Both the position numbers and the translations under genes were made by a program. The notes under the pieces are model-generated. The model was given only the letters and a program-made list of their open reading frames with translations. It made no database searches and was not told the DNA's origin. Below are positions 48,578-60,381 of a stretch of DNA of 64,000 bases, piece after piece. The first letter of the stretch is position 1; every line of letters begins with the position of its first letter. This stretch comes from Brachypodium distachyon (taxonomy: Eukaryota; Streptophyta; Magnoliopsida; Poales; Poaceae). The stretch spans positions 56,839,355 to 56,903,354 of the forward strand of contig NC_016131.3 in NCBI RefSeq assembly GCF_000005505.3, in the 5' to 3' direction.

Positions 48578-49187
48578 TGATGAGATCGAGAGAGGGAGCA
48601 GCTAGAGGGAGAGAGGGGCTGTGGTGTGTTTGGTGTGTGGTGGCAGGGGATTGAAGGAGGGGGGAGGGGGTTTATGTAAGCTCTCTCGGAGGCGGCTGGA
48701 CGGAGGAGGAAGAAGAAGAAGAGTGGAGTGGCTTGGCTAGCTAGCTATAGGGGACTGGGGAGTGGGGCCGGGGGGAGTGTGTGCGGTTTAGTTTTGGCTT
48801 TGATTTCAGACGAGCGGTCGGGGTTTGGCGCGGGCCTCCTTGCCCTGTGCTGCTAGACTACTTCTGCCCTGGCCTATAGCTTGATTAGTTGCGTGCTAGA
48901 TTTCCTTTTTTTTTAGATGTAAAGGAAAATAATGTTTGCAAGATTGGAGTGGAGCTCGGCATCTGCCGTCCGTTCTTTATGACACCATGTGCATGGGGCT
49001 GACTGATCATGTAACCACCAACATGTTTTTTTTGCTACTGGTACTTGCTTGCCTTTGCCAAACAAGGGGCAGAAACAGTAAACAAGGCATCGGGCTAAGT
49101 TTGATGTACTCCCTCCGTGGCTCCGTCCCATGCATATTAGTATAAAAAAAAGTATTTTGGTTTTTCAGAATGCGCACTAATTAAAAG
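48578..49187. other. permease upstream region
   Basis: The first 150 bp hold GA/CT-rich sequence and TTTATGTAAG (minus-strand CTTACATAAA), a weak TATA candidate near 48670. At 49107-49140 one end of a Stowaway-like element (CTCCCTCCGTGGCTCCGTCC) is present without its partner. Confidence 0.45.
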
Positions 49188-50102
49188 AGATTTTCTACCG
49201 TATCCTAGAATTAATTTGGACCGTCCATTTTTTAGATCTAAGGGCTCAGATTTGTTACTACTTCCTGATACTCCAATTGTGAAGTGTGGAGTAGTAGGAT
49301 GGAGTAATCAGAATCAAGACCAAAGACGAAATTTCGTCAAAGAAAAAAAAACCCAAAACACACCAAGACTGACACCGGAAGCTCTCATGGCAAGGGAGTG
49401 GAGGGCGGAGGCGGCGGCGCATGCTGGGCGAGGGCTGGTCGAGGACGGCGGCGGCATCTATCAGGAGGAGAGGTGAACGTAGGCCGGGAAGGCGTCGCGC
49501 GCGGCGTCAAAGGCGCGGGCTGCAAGGATGGAACGGGGAGCCGTAAACGCGACGGCGGCGGCGCAGGGAAGGCGGCGGCGCGCCGGGCAAGGAGGGCGGC
49601 GGTCGCGCACGGCGGCGTGCCGGGCAAGGAGGGCAGCTGCCGCGCGCAGGGAAGGCGGCGGCGCATGTTGGGCGAGGGCTGGTCGAGGACGGTGGCGCAT
49701 GCTGGGCGAGAGCTGGTTGAGGACGACGGCAGCATCTGTCAGGAGAAGAGGTGGCCGTAGGCCGGGAAGGCGTCGCGCGCGGCATCGAAGGCGCGGGCTG
49801 CAAGGATGGAACGGGGAGCCGTGAAGGCGACGACGACGGCGGCCGCGCACAGGGAAGGCGGCAGCGCGCCGGGCAAGGACGGTGGCGGCCGTCGGCACGC
49901 AGGGAAGACGGCGGCGCGCCGGGCAAGGACGACGGCGACCGCCGCATGGAAGGCGGCGGCCACGCGCATGGAGACTACGAGAGAGACGAAGGAAATAATT
50001 CTAAATTTATTTTTATTCATGCGAAAATATGAAAAGACAAAAATGTCCATGTGTAATACTCCGTTTAATCCTGTTGGAGTAACAGGTAGGGGAGAATTTG
50101 CC
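49188..50102. mobile_element. GC-cargo element, copy 2 (MULE-like, non-autonomous)
   Basis: Left end AGATTTTCTACCGTATCC, right end GGTAGGGGAGAATTTGCC (inverted, imperfect). Flanks aattaaaag (49179-49187) and aattaaaaa (50103-50111) make a near-perfect 9 bp duplication. Left arm GAATTAATTTGGACCGTCC matches copy 3. The interior (about 49390-49970) is GC-rich and internally duplicated. Long open frames on both strands here are Gly/Arg/Ala-rich products of composition and carry no domain. Confidence 0.7.
49421..49976. repeat. 278 bp tandem duplication inside GC-cargo copy 2
   Basis: ATGCTGGGCG begins at 49421 and again at 49699, and TGCAAGGATGGAACGGGGAG at 49521 and 49799, each 278 bp apart. A shorter extra piece of the same sequence (GCGCATGTTGGGCGAGGGC) sits at 49661. 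Confidence 0.85.
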
Positions 50103-50111
50103 AATTAAAAA

Positions 50112-50546
50112 GTGGTGAGCCCAGCGCACAAAAAGAAAAGAAAAGTGGTGAGCCGTCCGTTCTTCCGACGAACCAATACAACCATAGTCAATATAGCTCA
50201 ACCTTTTCCAATTGCTCTACGGAGTATGCATAATCGACTAGCTACGCACGTATGGTGAAGTAATAAACTTGTTTATTGAGATGTGAGCACTAGATCAACA
50301 TTACTTGCGCTGGTCAAAACAATTATGACAAAGTATATATTCCCACACACCAGACTATTAACCACATCCAAGAAAGAAATTAAAAAACCTTCGATCCCTG
50401 ACCAAAAAAGTACTCCTACCTACCTACCTACCTACCTACCTATATATGTGGCTATGTTTGGATCCCTGGTGACACGTACTAGTGGTTGCACGTACGAAGA
50501 AGAATTTTCACAGACCAAAGTTAACACCTACACGATAAGTGCCACA
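50112..50546. other. intergenic with a CTAC microsatellite
   Basis: Six to seven copies of CTAC lie at 50416-50442. Nothing else is recognised. Confidence 0.6.
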
Positions 50547-50755
50547 CTGGTCCAGACCAGGAAGACCAGAAAAAGCTAATTGCCTTTGTCGATGTCAACA
50601 TGCACTTGCTCGGTTGCTCCTAACGGTTCGGCCGGTGTACCATAGTTCGTGGGTCCGCGAGCCGAGTCCCCGTTTCGTCGGTCGCCGTCTCCGTCGTCCG
50701 TGCTGCCGCGGTCTGTGTTGGAGTCGAGCTTGGAGTTTACTGTCCCGATGACGAG

Positions 50756-51319
50756 GTGTTGGCTGCACCTCAGGAGGGTGCGGTTCCCGCTAGCGCGAGG
50801 AAGGCGTCGCGAGTACCCGCCGCCTTCTTCAGTGCGCGTCTAGCGGCCCAAGCTGACTCTGATGAGGCGATGATTAACAAGTCAATGCGACTTGCTAAAA
50901 TCCGGAATCTTGAAGCTCAAACAGGTATGAATGTGGAGTTTGAAAATTCTATTCTTTCTATTTCTGATGATGATATTGCTTCAGACATGTCTAGTTTAGG
51001 GGTTTCTTTAGGTACGGGTGCTAAAGAAATTTCTAGGACTATTCATTTGATTAAAAATAATGAAATTGACCGGTTAGCGGCTAATTTACATGTTCTGTGT
51101 GCCAAGAAAATTGAGAGGTTTTCAGATACTTCTAATTGTCTTTTGTTAGATTCGGCAGAACAGTTATGTCGCGACTTGTCTGATGAGGAGGAGGAAGAGG
51201 TCCTGTGTGAGTCTCTTCCTTCTCGCTCTCGAGGGGTTGTTGTTGGAAAAAAGCAGACCAAGGTGGGACGTCCACGTGGTAGTGCTTTAAAAATTAAAAA
51301 ACAAGTTGTTACCTCATGA
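50756..51319 (+). pseudogene. LINE ORF1, 3' part
   Basis: A 187-residue open frame, acidic and charged in the middle (LSDEEEEEVLCES), ending with basic KIKKQVVTS just before the endonuclease. No zinc knuckle or RNA-binding fold is visible in what remains. Confidence 0.6.
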
Positions 51320-51330
51320 AAGGAATGTTC

Positions 51331-54300
51331 TGAAATAGCAGAGGTCTTCGTGACTTGGCTAAGCACGGTTTTTTGGCGGGTGTTGTTCGAGAGCATAATC
51401 TTGATTTTATTGTCCTCATGGAAACGGGACGATCATACTTCTCAACTGGCTTTCTTAATCATATCGCGGGTGGATTAGATTTTATTTGGCACTGTCTCCC
51501 ACCGAAGGGTCGTTCAGGAGGTATGTTGTTGGGGTTAAATGCGAATTCACTGGAGGTGCTGTCTGTCGATGCGGGCGACTTCTGTGTTAAGTTTAGCCTC
51601 AAATCGAAGTCTGACGGTTTTAGATGGGTGTTGGTGGCGGTTTATGGGGCTGCTCAACCTCAGTTTAAATCTGATTTTTTGACTGAGTTGGTCCAGTTCT
51701 GCTCATCTGAGACTCTTCCTTTGTTGGTGGACGGTGATTTTAATATTATCCATAGACAGGAAGAGAAGAGTTCCGATGCCTTTCAGGAACGTTGGCCCTT
51801 TCTTTTCAATGCGATCATTGAGAGTTTGAACCTCCGTGAGATTGAACTTTCGGGTAGGCAATTTACTTGGGCTAATAATCTCCCCATCCCGACTTACGAG
51901 AAATTAGATCGGGTTTTAATGAGTACGTAATGGGAGGCTAAATTTCCGCTTGTCTCGGTGCATGCTTTGCAGCGGTCTCTTTCTGACCATTTTCCCTTGT
52001 TGTTAGATTCTGGAGATGCTGCTCACCTTGGTAATCAGGCTTGTTTTAGTTTCGAATTATCTTGGTTGTCGAAAGAAGGCTTTTTCGAGACTATTGCAGC
52101 TGAGTGGAGGGGGGTTTCTCGGGGTCGGTCTGCTATTGAACGTTGGCAAAATCATATTAGACATATTAGACAATTTTTAAGGGGTTGGGCTAAAAATCTT
52201 AGCAGTGTTTTTAAGCTTGAGAGGGATCGCCTTTTGCGATTGGTAGAAGAATTAGATGTGTGGGCTGAGCTTGGTCCCTTGTCCTGTGATGATTGGGCGG
52301 CTAAGCGCCTCGCTGATGATCAGTTAGCGGCTTTGTATCGTGATGATGAGTCTAAATGGTCACAGAGGGCGAAATTTATTAGTGCCCGTAATGGTGATAA
52401 TAATATGCATTACTTTCATTTGGTTGCTAATGGGAAGCATCGTAAGAAGCAAATTTTTCAGCTTGAGCAGTCGGAAGGTACGATTGTTGGTGATGAACAG
52501 TTGAGACTGTATATCACCAATTATTACAAGCAATTGTTTGGTCCATCAGAGGCTAGTGCAGTTTCTATGGGTGAATCAATGTTGGCTGACCTTGAGCGTG
52601 TTAGTCCGGAGGAGAATACCATTCTTACTGCGTCGTTTTCGGAGGAGGAAGAGCGGTCTTTTAGATGAAGCCCAATAAGGCTCCGGGTCCTGATGGTCTC
52701 CTGGCTGAGTTTTATCAAAAGTTTTGGGCGGTGATTAAGGATGATTTGATGGCTCTTTTTGCTGACTTTCATGCTGGATTTCTCCCAATTTTTCGTTTAA
52801 ATTTTGGGATAATCACCTTGTTGCCTAAGAAAGAGGATGCTTCTCAGATTCAGCAATATAGGCCTATCTGTCTGTTAAATGTTTGCTATAAAATTTTCAC
52901 GAAAGTTTGTACTAACCGAATTAATGTTGTGGCTAGTTCGGTTATTAAACCTACGCAGTCTGCCTTCATGTTTGAGCGGCACATTCTGGAGGGTGTGGTC
53001 GTGTTACATGAAACGGTTCATGAGTTGCATACCAGAAAATTAGATGGGCTAATTTTAAAAATTGATTTTGAAAAGGCTTACGATAAGGTTAGATGGTCCT
53101 TTCTTCAACAGGCTCTTAGGATGAAAGGTTTTGATGAGCAGTGGTGTGCTTGGATTGATGATTTTGTGAAGGGAGGGAGTGTTGGTGTCAAAGTGAATGA
53201 CAAGATTGGGCATTATTTTCAGACTATGAAGGGCGTTAGGCAGGGGATCCGTTGTCTCCAGTGCTTTTTAACATTGTGGCGGATATGTTGGCAGTGCTGG
53301 TAGAGAGGGCTAAGGGTATTGGTCATTTAATGGAGTTATTCCGCATCTTGTAGATGGAGGTGTGTCAATACTCCAGTACGCTAATGATACATTGATCTTT
53401 CTTGAGCATGATCTCCAACAAGCTAAATTTTTAAAGTTGCTCTTGTGCGTTTTTGAGCAGCTGTCGGGTCTTAAGATTAATTTTCATAAAAGCGAATTAT
53501 TTTGTTTTGGCCAAGCGAAGGAGTGTGAGGACCCGTGTACTCAATTATTTGGGTGCGGGATGGGTTCGTTTCCTTTTCGTTATCTAGGAATTCCGATACA
53601 TTACCGTAAGTTGATGAATAAAGAATAGAAAGGTGTCGAGGATCGTTTTGAGAAGAAGCTAAGCTATTGGAAAGAAAGGCTTCTGTCTAGTGGTGGCCGT
53701 CTTACGCTTATTAATTCGGTCTTAACTAGTTTGCCTATGTTCATGATGTCCTTCTTTGAAATTCCAAAAGGGGTCGTTAAAAGATTGGATTTCTATCGTT
53801 CGAGATTCTTTTGGCAATGCGATGAACAAAAAAGAAAATACAGATTGGCTAAGTGGGATATCCTATGCCGGCCTCGTGATCAAGGAGGTTTGGGGATTGA
53901 GAATTTCGAGATTAAAAATATTTGTTTGCTGAGTAAGTGGCTCTATAAGATTCTTTCGGGTGAGGGGTTGTGGGTGGAGTTATTGCGGAATAAATATCTC
54001 TACGCAAGCTCTTTGTCCCAAGTTCGAATGAAGGCTTATGGTTCACCTTTTTGGAAGGGATTGCTGCGGATTCGTCAGTTTTTCTTTCCTCATATTTCTT
54101 TTTCGGTTAATTGTGGAGCCGATGTTTGTTTTTGAGAAGATACATGGTTTGGTGACTCTCCTCTTAGACGTCAGTTTCCATCTCTTTATAGGATTGTTCT
54201 TAACCATAAGGCTTCGGTTGCTGAAGTGTTGGGGACGGATCCTCCTAATATTGCATTTCGTAGAGCAATTGTTGGGGATCGTTTGGTGGATTGGTTGGAG

Positions 54301-54881
54301 TTGTGTCATAAACTCGAGTCTGTAAATCTTGTGAATTAAGCGGATTTTTTTACCTGGAGACTGAATTCTTCTGGGTCATATTTGGTGAAGTCGCTGTACA
54401 ACTCGCTTATTGATAATGATTGCCAATTTCGTCATAAGGTTATTTGGAAACTTAAAGTTTCTCTTAAAATAAAAAAATTTGCTTGGTATTTATGTCGGGG
54501 GGTGGTGCTTACTAAGGATAATTTGGCCAAAAGGAATTGGGGTGGTATCAAGAGTGTGTTTTCTGTGATCAAGATGAGACCATTCAACATCCTTTTTTCC
54601 AGTGTCCGATGGCGCGTTTGGTGTGGCGAACCGTCTTTGTGACATTTAATTTACCCCCGCCATCTTGTGTTACTAATATGTTTGGGCGGTGGCTTAGGTG
54701 TGTTGAGAAATTTTTTGCCTCGCTCATCCTTGTAGGGACGTGTGCGATATGTTGGTTTATATGGAATTGCAGAAATGATTTGGTTTTTCATAACAAGAGA
54801 GTGGCTAACTTCTTGCAGGTCGTTTTTCGAGCGTCCCATTGGCTCCGTATGTGGTCCATATTGATTCGGACGGAGGCTTAG
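51331..54881 (+). pseudogene. LINE endonuclease and reverse transcriptase, broken
   Basis: Endonuclease: RGLRDLAKHGFL, FIVLMETGRS, SGGMLLGLNA, LPLLVDGDFNIIH, LDRVLMST. The Trp that normally begins the block is a TGA (51331-51333), and TAA at 51928-51930 follows. Reverse transcriptase: KPNKAPGPDGL, RPICLLNVCYKIFTK, ILKIDFEKAYDKVRWSF, GVRQG, then a lost base in the G-run at 53242-53246 where GDPLSP should follow. The catalytic box reads YANDT (53377-53391) in place of YADDT. More stops at 53626-53628 and 54133-54135. At about 54560 a Cys/His zinc-binding tail (CVFCDQDETIQHPFFQCP) follows another frameshift. Confidence 0.88.
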
Positions 54882-55127
54882 GAATGTATGAATTTTGGGT
54901 GCAACCGTTTGGAGACGGTCGCACAGGAGTTATTCAGCCGGTTTGGATGGCGCACAGGTCTTAGGCTGGAAGGATTTTGATGTTTTCCTTTCACTCTATG
55001 TAATTTTCCTTTGGTATCCGGCTACTTGTTCTTTGGATGATTTTGGATGATGAATGATTTTAATAATATATGGATGTATGCATCGATCGATGCAGAGCCC
55101 GGGGACTTTCCTCCTTTTCGAAAAAAA

Positions 55128-56534
55128 CCAACAACGCCTGGTCCAGATCAATTTTCGCAAAGCCGGTCCATCTCTTCTTTCCGTCTCTCCTGGATAGCAA
55201 CTTAACCTTAGCTATATGATGCAACGGCAATGCCGGTACAAACAGCAACGAGACAGGGAGTAGGGTTAACATCCATCGTATCAGCGTCGCGCTCGAGCTT
55301 TTTACGACATCTGTCTGTCTCGAGTATATTTACTCGCGAGCTATGAAACTGCCACATATATAGGAAATTAATGACTTTGGGCCGGTTTCGAGAGCTACCC
55401 TTGTCCCTTGGTTAATTTTTTGTTTGGCAAGAATCTGTACTATCAAGAATCTCTTATGACACCAGTTGTAGCTAGCTAGACACGCACCAACATGCATGAT
55501 GAAGGCAAAACCACATATCTAAAGGTGGTAGTACTACGTCTTGTGTACGTGTACCCTATGATTAGGATTGGAGAATCGAAGGATAATGTATATTGGGTCT
55601 CCGTGAAAAATGTCCAAATCACAATTTTAGGTTTCTCGGCAGAAATTTCTCTAGCGGCATATCTCCTGCTCCCTACGTTTCATAATTTTTGTCTCAAATT
55701 TGTCCAAAAATGAATGTATCTATAGGAATTATGAAACAGGGGTAGTAGTATTTTTTAGTTCTCTTTGACCATATTAATTAACCCGCCTCCACATTAAGAG
55801 CTGATGAAATCAGTAATCATTTGGATTCGATATGCCGATTAAATTCTCTAACAAGTCTGTTTACCACTGATGATACTCCATGGACCTTGGCAGTACGACC
55901 CTCCCAACAAAAGCCCTCTTTTGACCGTCGGGACCCACAGCACGAATCTCCAAGCTGTCCATGTACGTTAGAAGAAGAACAACCGAGAAGGAACCAACGA
56001 ACGGCCACCGGAAATGGAACCCGACCAGATTGAACACACGATTGGTGGCCACAACTTAAAGAGAAGCCAGAAACTGCATGCAAGAAAAGTCCAAGCAAAA
56101 CCGTGGGCATGCATGCATGCAAGTGGAACCCTAGGACGGGACACGTGGACGGCGAGGAGCGCGAGATTCAAATCGGATCTCCCCATGATGAGAGGCTGAG
56201 AATGGCCGGCGATCGCATGCAGCTGGGAGTAGTGGCCACGTCGGAATTATCAAAGGAGCTGGAATCAATGGAATGGAATAGAATGGAGTAGATCGAATGG
56301 TGTAGAATCGAATAGAATGGAATTTCCAATCACGCAGGACGGACGGCTGCCATGGAATTTTTTCACTCAACACGGTCCATCGTTAGTGTGTCCGGCCGGA
56401 CAGGAAATGATTATTATCGTCGTCATCATGTGTCGCACTAGCTATATACCCAAGCATCCAAGCATGCATATGCACTCTGAATTTGTTTAGTAATTAGGTG
56501 TTCAAGTAGAGTAGAGTAGCATTGATAATTAGTA
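55128..56534. other. intergenic, nothing recognised
   Basis: A short Stowaway relative at 55669-55745 is listed separately. Near 56265-56320 the words GGAATGGAATAGAATGGAG and AATCGAATAGAATGGAAT form a short GAATR-type simple repeat. No gene. Confidence 0.45.
55669..55745. mobile_element. short Stowaway-like MITE
   Basis: CTCCCTACGTTTCATAATTT at the left and AATTATGAAACAGGGGTAG at the right, TA after the right end. Only about 77 bp, so the middle is deleted relative to other copies. Confidence 0.75.
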
Positions 56535-56648
56535 CTCCCTCCAATTCTAAATTGTTATCGAAATATTATATGTATCTAGACGCTTTTAAAAATATATATA
56601 TATTCATATTTGGGCAAATTTGAGTCAAGAATTTAGCATCAGAGGGAG
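56535..56648. mobile_element. Stowaway MITE
   Basis: CTCCCTCCAATTCTAAATTG and TTTAGCATCAGAGGGAG, flanked by TA (56533-56534 and 56649-56650). Core ATATTATATGTATCTAGACG. Confidence 0.9.
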
Positions 56649-56650
56649 TA

Positions 56651-58343
56651 GTTAATTAAATTGCTGGCCACGTCGGCCTTTTTTGACCAGAACAGCATTG
56701 GTCGACCTCAAAAATATTGATGATACCCGAAACCGGCCCGGCCGGTTGCTATACGCTTTCTCATTCTTACAAAGGTTGGCGTATTCGGTTTCGTTAAGAC
56801 AAAACTTTACATGACAGGAAAGCACGACTATTAGTAAAACTTTTGGAGATGAATTCATTGGTCTTGATTAATTAAATGTCTTTAAAAAACATAGCAGTGA
56901 AGTAATACCTTGTCAAAGCATTATCTTAACGAAAACACGTACGCCAACTTTTTTTAAAAGGAGGATGCATATATTTGTCAAGCAGATTAATTACATCGAT
57001 CGCATCGTACGTTGAGAAGAGGCCGGGATTACTTCAAAGATTCTGAAGATTATTTCAAATTTTAGTGCAAATTTGTACTAAAACCACGATAAATATTTAG
57101 GAACGGAGTGAGTACACACACATATACGGGAAACTAAAGGCCTGCCCTGAACGTACATGCCAGCTGAGGGTGCTTTGCTGTGCATGCATGCTTTTTTACC
57201 GACAGTAGGCCGATCGTTAATTGCTCGTCGGCGTCCTGTCATTGTCCAAACTATCCATCTACTCTATATGTACCTAGGAGCTGTGTTTGACTTGCGCGTG
57301 CTTACCATACGCACTGGTGGACAGGAACGTACGTAAAAGAGAGAGACGATGGCCTTCAATTCGTCGAGCTCTGATGACGACGTAGAACCATGCAAAAATG
57401 GCCACTTCATCGTCAAAACGTGCGAAAATCGATGAAATTTCCCTGAAAATTTGGACCCAGCTGTAAGTCTGCCACTTGGCACGCGTCGGACCGATAGACT
57501 AGAGATGCCACGGCACGCCGACGTCTGAACTCCAACGTCACAAATTTAGGACACAAATCAATATCTCGTGGGTGGCCTAGAATGAATCCTGGAAAAAGCT
57601 TTTGTGATTGTAATTAAGTTGCAACGCACATGAGCTATATGGCTCATAGCACAATGAAGTGGGTGGTGTGGCATCATATCTGGCCTTTGATGGCATGCAT
57701 GGCTATAGCCAGATATAGTACAGTATGCGCCCCTTATCTTTGGCAGTGAATTGGGTAGTGGCGTATCTATCTCCTCTGCAAAAGGCGACGATCTATCAGA
57801 CGTCGACAGAGACTGCGAGAGCGAAGAAGGCACATGAGATGGATGGATCTCGGCCATGAAGCAGTCAAGCAGATAGATCTCTGTGCTAGGCTGGTGGGAG
57901 CACTGTGATGGTGACCGGAGGGGGGGATCGATCGAAAAGCTAAGCTGCAGCACAGTCGATCGTGTGCTCCGTGTGCTCGATGCTCAATGGAATTCTCTGT
58001 GCATCCGTGGCTCGTGAGGCTTGCCAAGGCGTGTACAGGCAGCTGCATGTATGTATATATCGTGCGGTGAGATCTAGCTGCGTCCCTGGCTCTTGGCGCC
58101 GACCAGAAGCCGCCGCGCGCCCTGGCGACCGGGAGGATCCATCGGCTTGTTATACCTTTTTAAGTTTTGGTCCCCTAGCTAGCGATCTCGATGCTCGCAT
58201 TTGGTATCTGCCGGTGCACGGCGTGTGCGTGTGGCTACCTACCTCCAGCAGCTAGAGCAAACGTGTCTAGACCACACATTGTATACCTCTTTTTACCTCT
58301 GCTTCTATGTAATATAAGTAATAAAATAGTTCCAGCCAAAAAT
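56651..58343. other. intergenic, nothing recognised
   Basis: At about 57080-57113 one Stowaway-like end (TTTAGGAACGGAGTGAGTA) is present without its partner. Frames at 57558-58255 show no domain. Confidence 0.4.
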
Positions 58344-58417
58344 GCTTTCGTAGCTCAGTTGGTTAGAGCACCCGTTTAGTAAGCGGGAGGTCTTGAGTTC
58401 AACTCTCAACGAAAGCA
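58344..58417 (+). tRNA. tRNA-Thr (anticodon AGT)
   Basis: Cloverleaf closes fully: acceptor GCTTTCG with CGAAAGC, D stem GCTC/GAGC, anticodon stem CCCGT/GCGGG with loop TTAGTAA (anticodon AGT), T stem TTGAG/CTCAA with loop TTCAACT, discriminator A. 74 nt, no intron, no encoded CCA. Internal promoter boxes are intact (TAGCTCAGTTGG, GAGTTCAACTC). A-rich leader (AATATAAGTAATAAAATAG) fits plant nuclear tRNA genes. Confidence 0.97.
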
Positions 58418-58680
58418 TCCAACGTTCATTTTTTTTATCTTTTTTTGCATTTGCATTTGCTTCTTACACATCTACTGTATCCGTAGGTAGGATTTGGTCA
58501 TTGTTCTTCACTTCTTTTTTCCCTCCCCTGCATAATTGCATCCTCCCAAACTACGTGATCCCGACATTATGATTGTTTTTTTGACCAGTTTGCGGAAATG
58601 CGTAATTTTACTTTCCTTCCTCTCAAGTTCCATGTCATGGATGACACACGGTCGCACTTGGCAAGGAAATGCAACCGTGC
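58390..58680 (+). repeat. tRNA 3' half plus flank, copy 1
   Basis: Includes the end of the real tRNA and about 260 bp of 3' flank (TGCATCCTCCCAAACTA, CGACATTATGAT, GGATGACACACGGTCGCAC, TGGCAAGGAAATGCA). Confidence 0.85.
58429..58436 (+). terminator. RNA polymerase III terminator of tRNA-Thr
   Basis: T8 run 12 bases after the tRNA, followed by a second T7 run at about 58440-58446. Confidence 0.9.
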
Positions 58681-58694
58681 AAAATAAGCTGGAT

Positions 58695-58915
58695 GTCTTG
58701 AGTTCAACTCTCAACGAAAGCATCCCTCTGTTTCCATGTTTTTTAGATGCTGCATTGCTTCTTGCATCCTCCCAAACTATACGATCTCGACATTATGATC
58801 GTTTCTGACCAGTTTGCGAAATGCGTAATCTTAGTTTCCTTCCTCTCAAGTTCCATACTTCCATGTGTCATGGATGACACACAGTCGCACTTGGCAAGGA
58901 AATGCAGGCGTGCAA
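58695..58915 (+). repeat. tRNA 3' half plus flank, copy 2
   Basis: Repeats TCTTGAGTTCAACTCTCAAC and GAAAGCATCC from the tRNA, 305 bp downstream, then the same flank in the same order. It lacks the acceptor 5' strand, D arm and anticodon arm, so it cannot fold as a tRNA; the B box is present without an A box. Confidence 0.88.
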
Positions 58916-58917
58916 AT

Positions 58918-60381
58918 AAATAAAGATGGCTTATTAGTTTGATTTCTATTTCTCCATCTGTACCTGCGTGCTCTTCTTTCCAACGGATCCATGCCCACTG
59001 CTCTGTAAAGTTTGTTTCAGTTAGTCAGTTTTGGACAAGTCAGAGTGCTGCTCTGCAAAGTGGTTCCAGCCGCCCAACAACAACAAACAGAGTCAAAAGG
59101 AAAAAAACGAAAATTAATAGAATGATCCAATCATCATCCCTCGTTTTGACATGTAAAACATTCAGACGTTGACCAATGTAAGAAAGAAATGTGCACCGAA
59201 TATGACCATATGGTGGTGTCATGTTTTGTTATTTATCTGCCTTTTGTGCATTGTTGGTTGGTAGGAAAGATGGTTCTCACTGAGATGGAAACCTGACAGC
59301 TTGTCTCGCAGGAGGACATTAGATCACTTCAAATTGGACTTGCTCAGCTGCAAGAGTGTAATGTGTTTTGTGCCTTGAGAGATGGGCGCTGCTCTGGCTT
59401 GGTTGCTTGCTGACTTCTTTTGACGATGCAGTGACTAGCAAAGTAGCAATTGCATCAGACCATCAGTGAGTGAGATGTTCGTTAGTGGGATTGGATTCCT
59501 CTGTCGGCTGACCAAAACCTGCTGCTGAAATCTGTCAACACATTCAGGCTTTACGCACGTTTCTGCATTCAGGAAACCTATCGGAAATGACTACACGGGA
59601 TCAGGATTACAAAAATTAGGAACCAGGGTCAAAAGTTTTGCCTCCTTCTGTTTATTACGAAAGAAGGCGAGTTCTGTTGCCCGATTAACTTACAGAAAAC
59701 TAGTAAAAACGAAATAAAATGTGCTTTATTGATTGTTAACTAACGAAGAATATAATTAGTCGTCATGTAGCATGTGTTGATATTATTTATGATTGTCTAG
59801 TTCTCCACCTTCACACTGTATTTTCCATGCTTTGCAGCTCCTGTGTTTTTTCTAATACTAGCTAAATGCACGTGCGTTGCTACGGAATTAAAATATATAT
59901 TACATGTATGCGTTACTTTAAATATTCATGAGATCGTGTTTTCTAATTTTATGCTAAACAAGAATTCTCAAAATATTTATTTAAGAAATAATTATCCCAA
60001 AAGTACTGCAACAAACCATCAAAAGATCATGGGTGACAATCAAGTGACGATCATCTAACAAAGTACATAGTAGTCTTGGATGAATTGACAACCACCAACT
60101 TGAATCTTTACAAGTGCAAAGACTGTTATGAGTGTATCTTTGTGTGTGTTTATAGGCTGAAAGTTATTGGTCAGCAGGCCCATCAATAAAATGGTCGCTG
60201 GGCCTGTGCTTTGATCATAGTAGTAAATCTTGGACAGTTCTGGATCTCAAGCACAGCTTATCTACAGGCCCACACCAATCTGCGCAGTCTCTCAAAAGGG
60301 AAATCTACAGATCACAGCTCCAGTAAAAAAAAAAAACTACAGATCACAGCACGTAGTGTAAAGCTTGCACAGTTTTTTCTT
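58918..60381. other. intergenic with a possible DNA-transposon end
   Basis: ACTAGCTAAATGCACGTGCG followed by TTGCTACGG (about 59858-59886) resembles a widespread grass transposon terminus; I could not find its partner. No gene is recognised. Confidence 0.4.

Larger units (their letters stand above)
50557..55127 (+). mobile_element. non-LTR retrotransposon (plant L1/LINE), degenerate
   Basis: Order on the plus strand: ORF1 C-terminal part, AP-type endonuclease, reverse transcriptase, zinc-binding tail, 3' end with TTTTAATAATATATGGATG then GTATGCATCGATCG and A7 at 55121-55127. The word CTGGTCCAGA flanks it (50547-50556 and, ten bases after the tail, 55138-55147), an approximate target duplication. 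ORF1 lacks its N-terminal half, so the 5' end is truncated. Multiple stops and frameshifts follow. Confidence 0.85.

Noticed and set aside
49398..49947. Several 100-146 codon frames on both strands
   Set aside because: Low-complexity Ala/Arg/Gly/Pro frames within GC-cargo element copy 2, with no family features.
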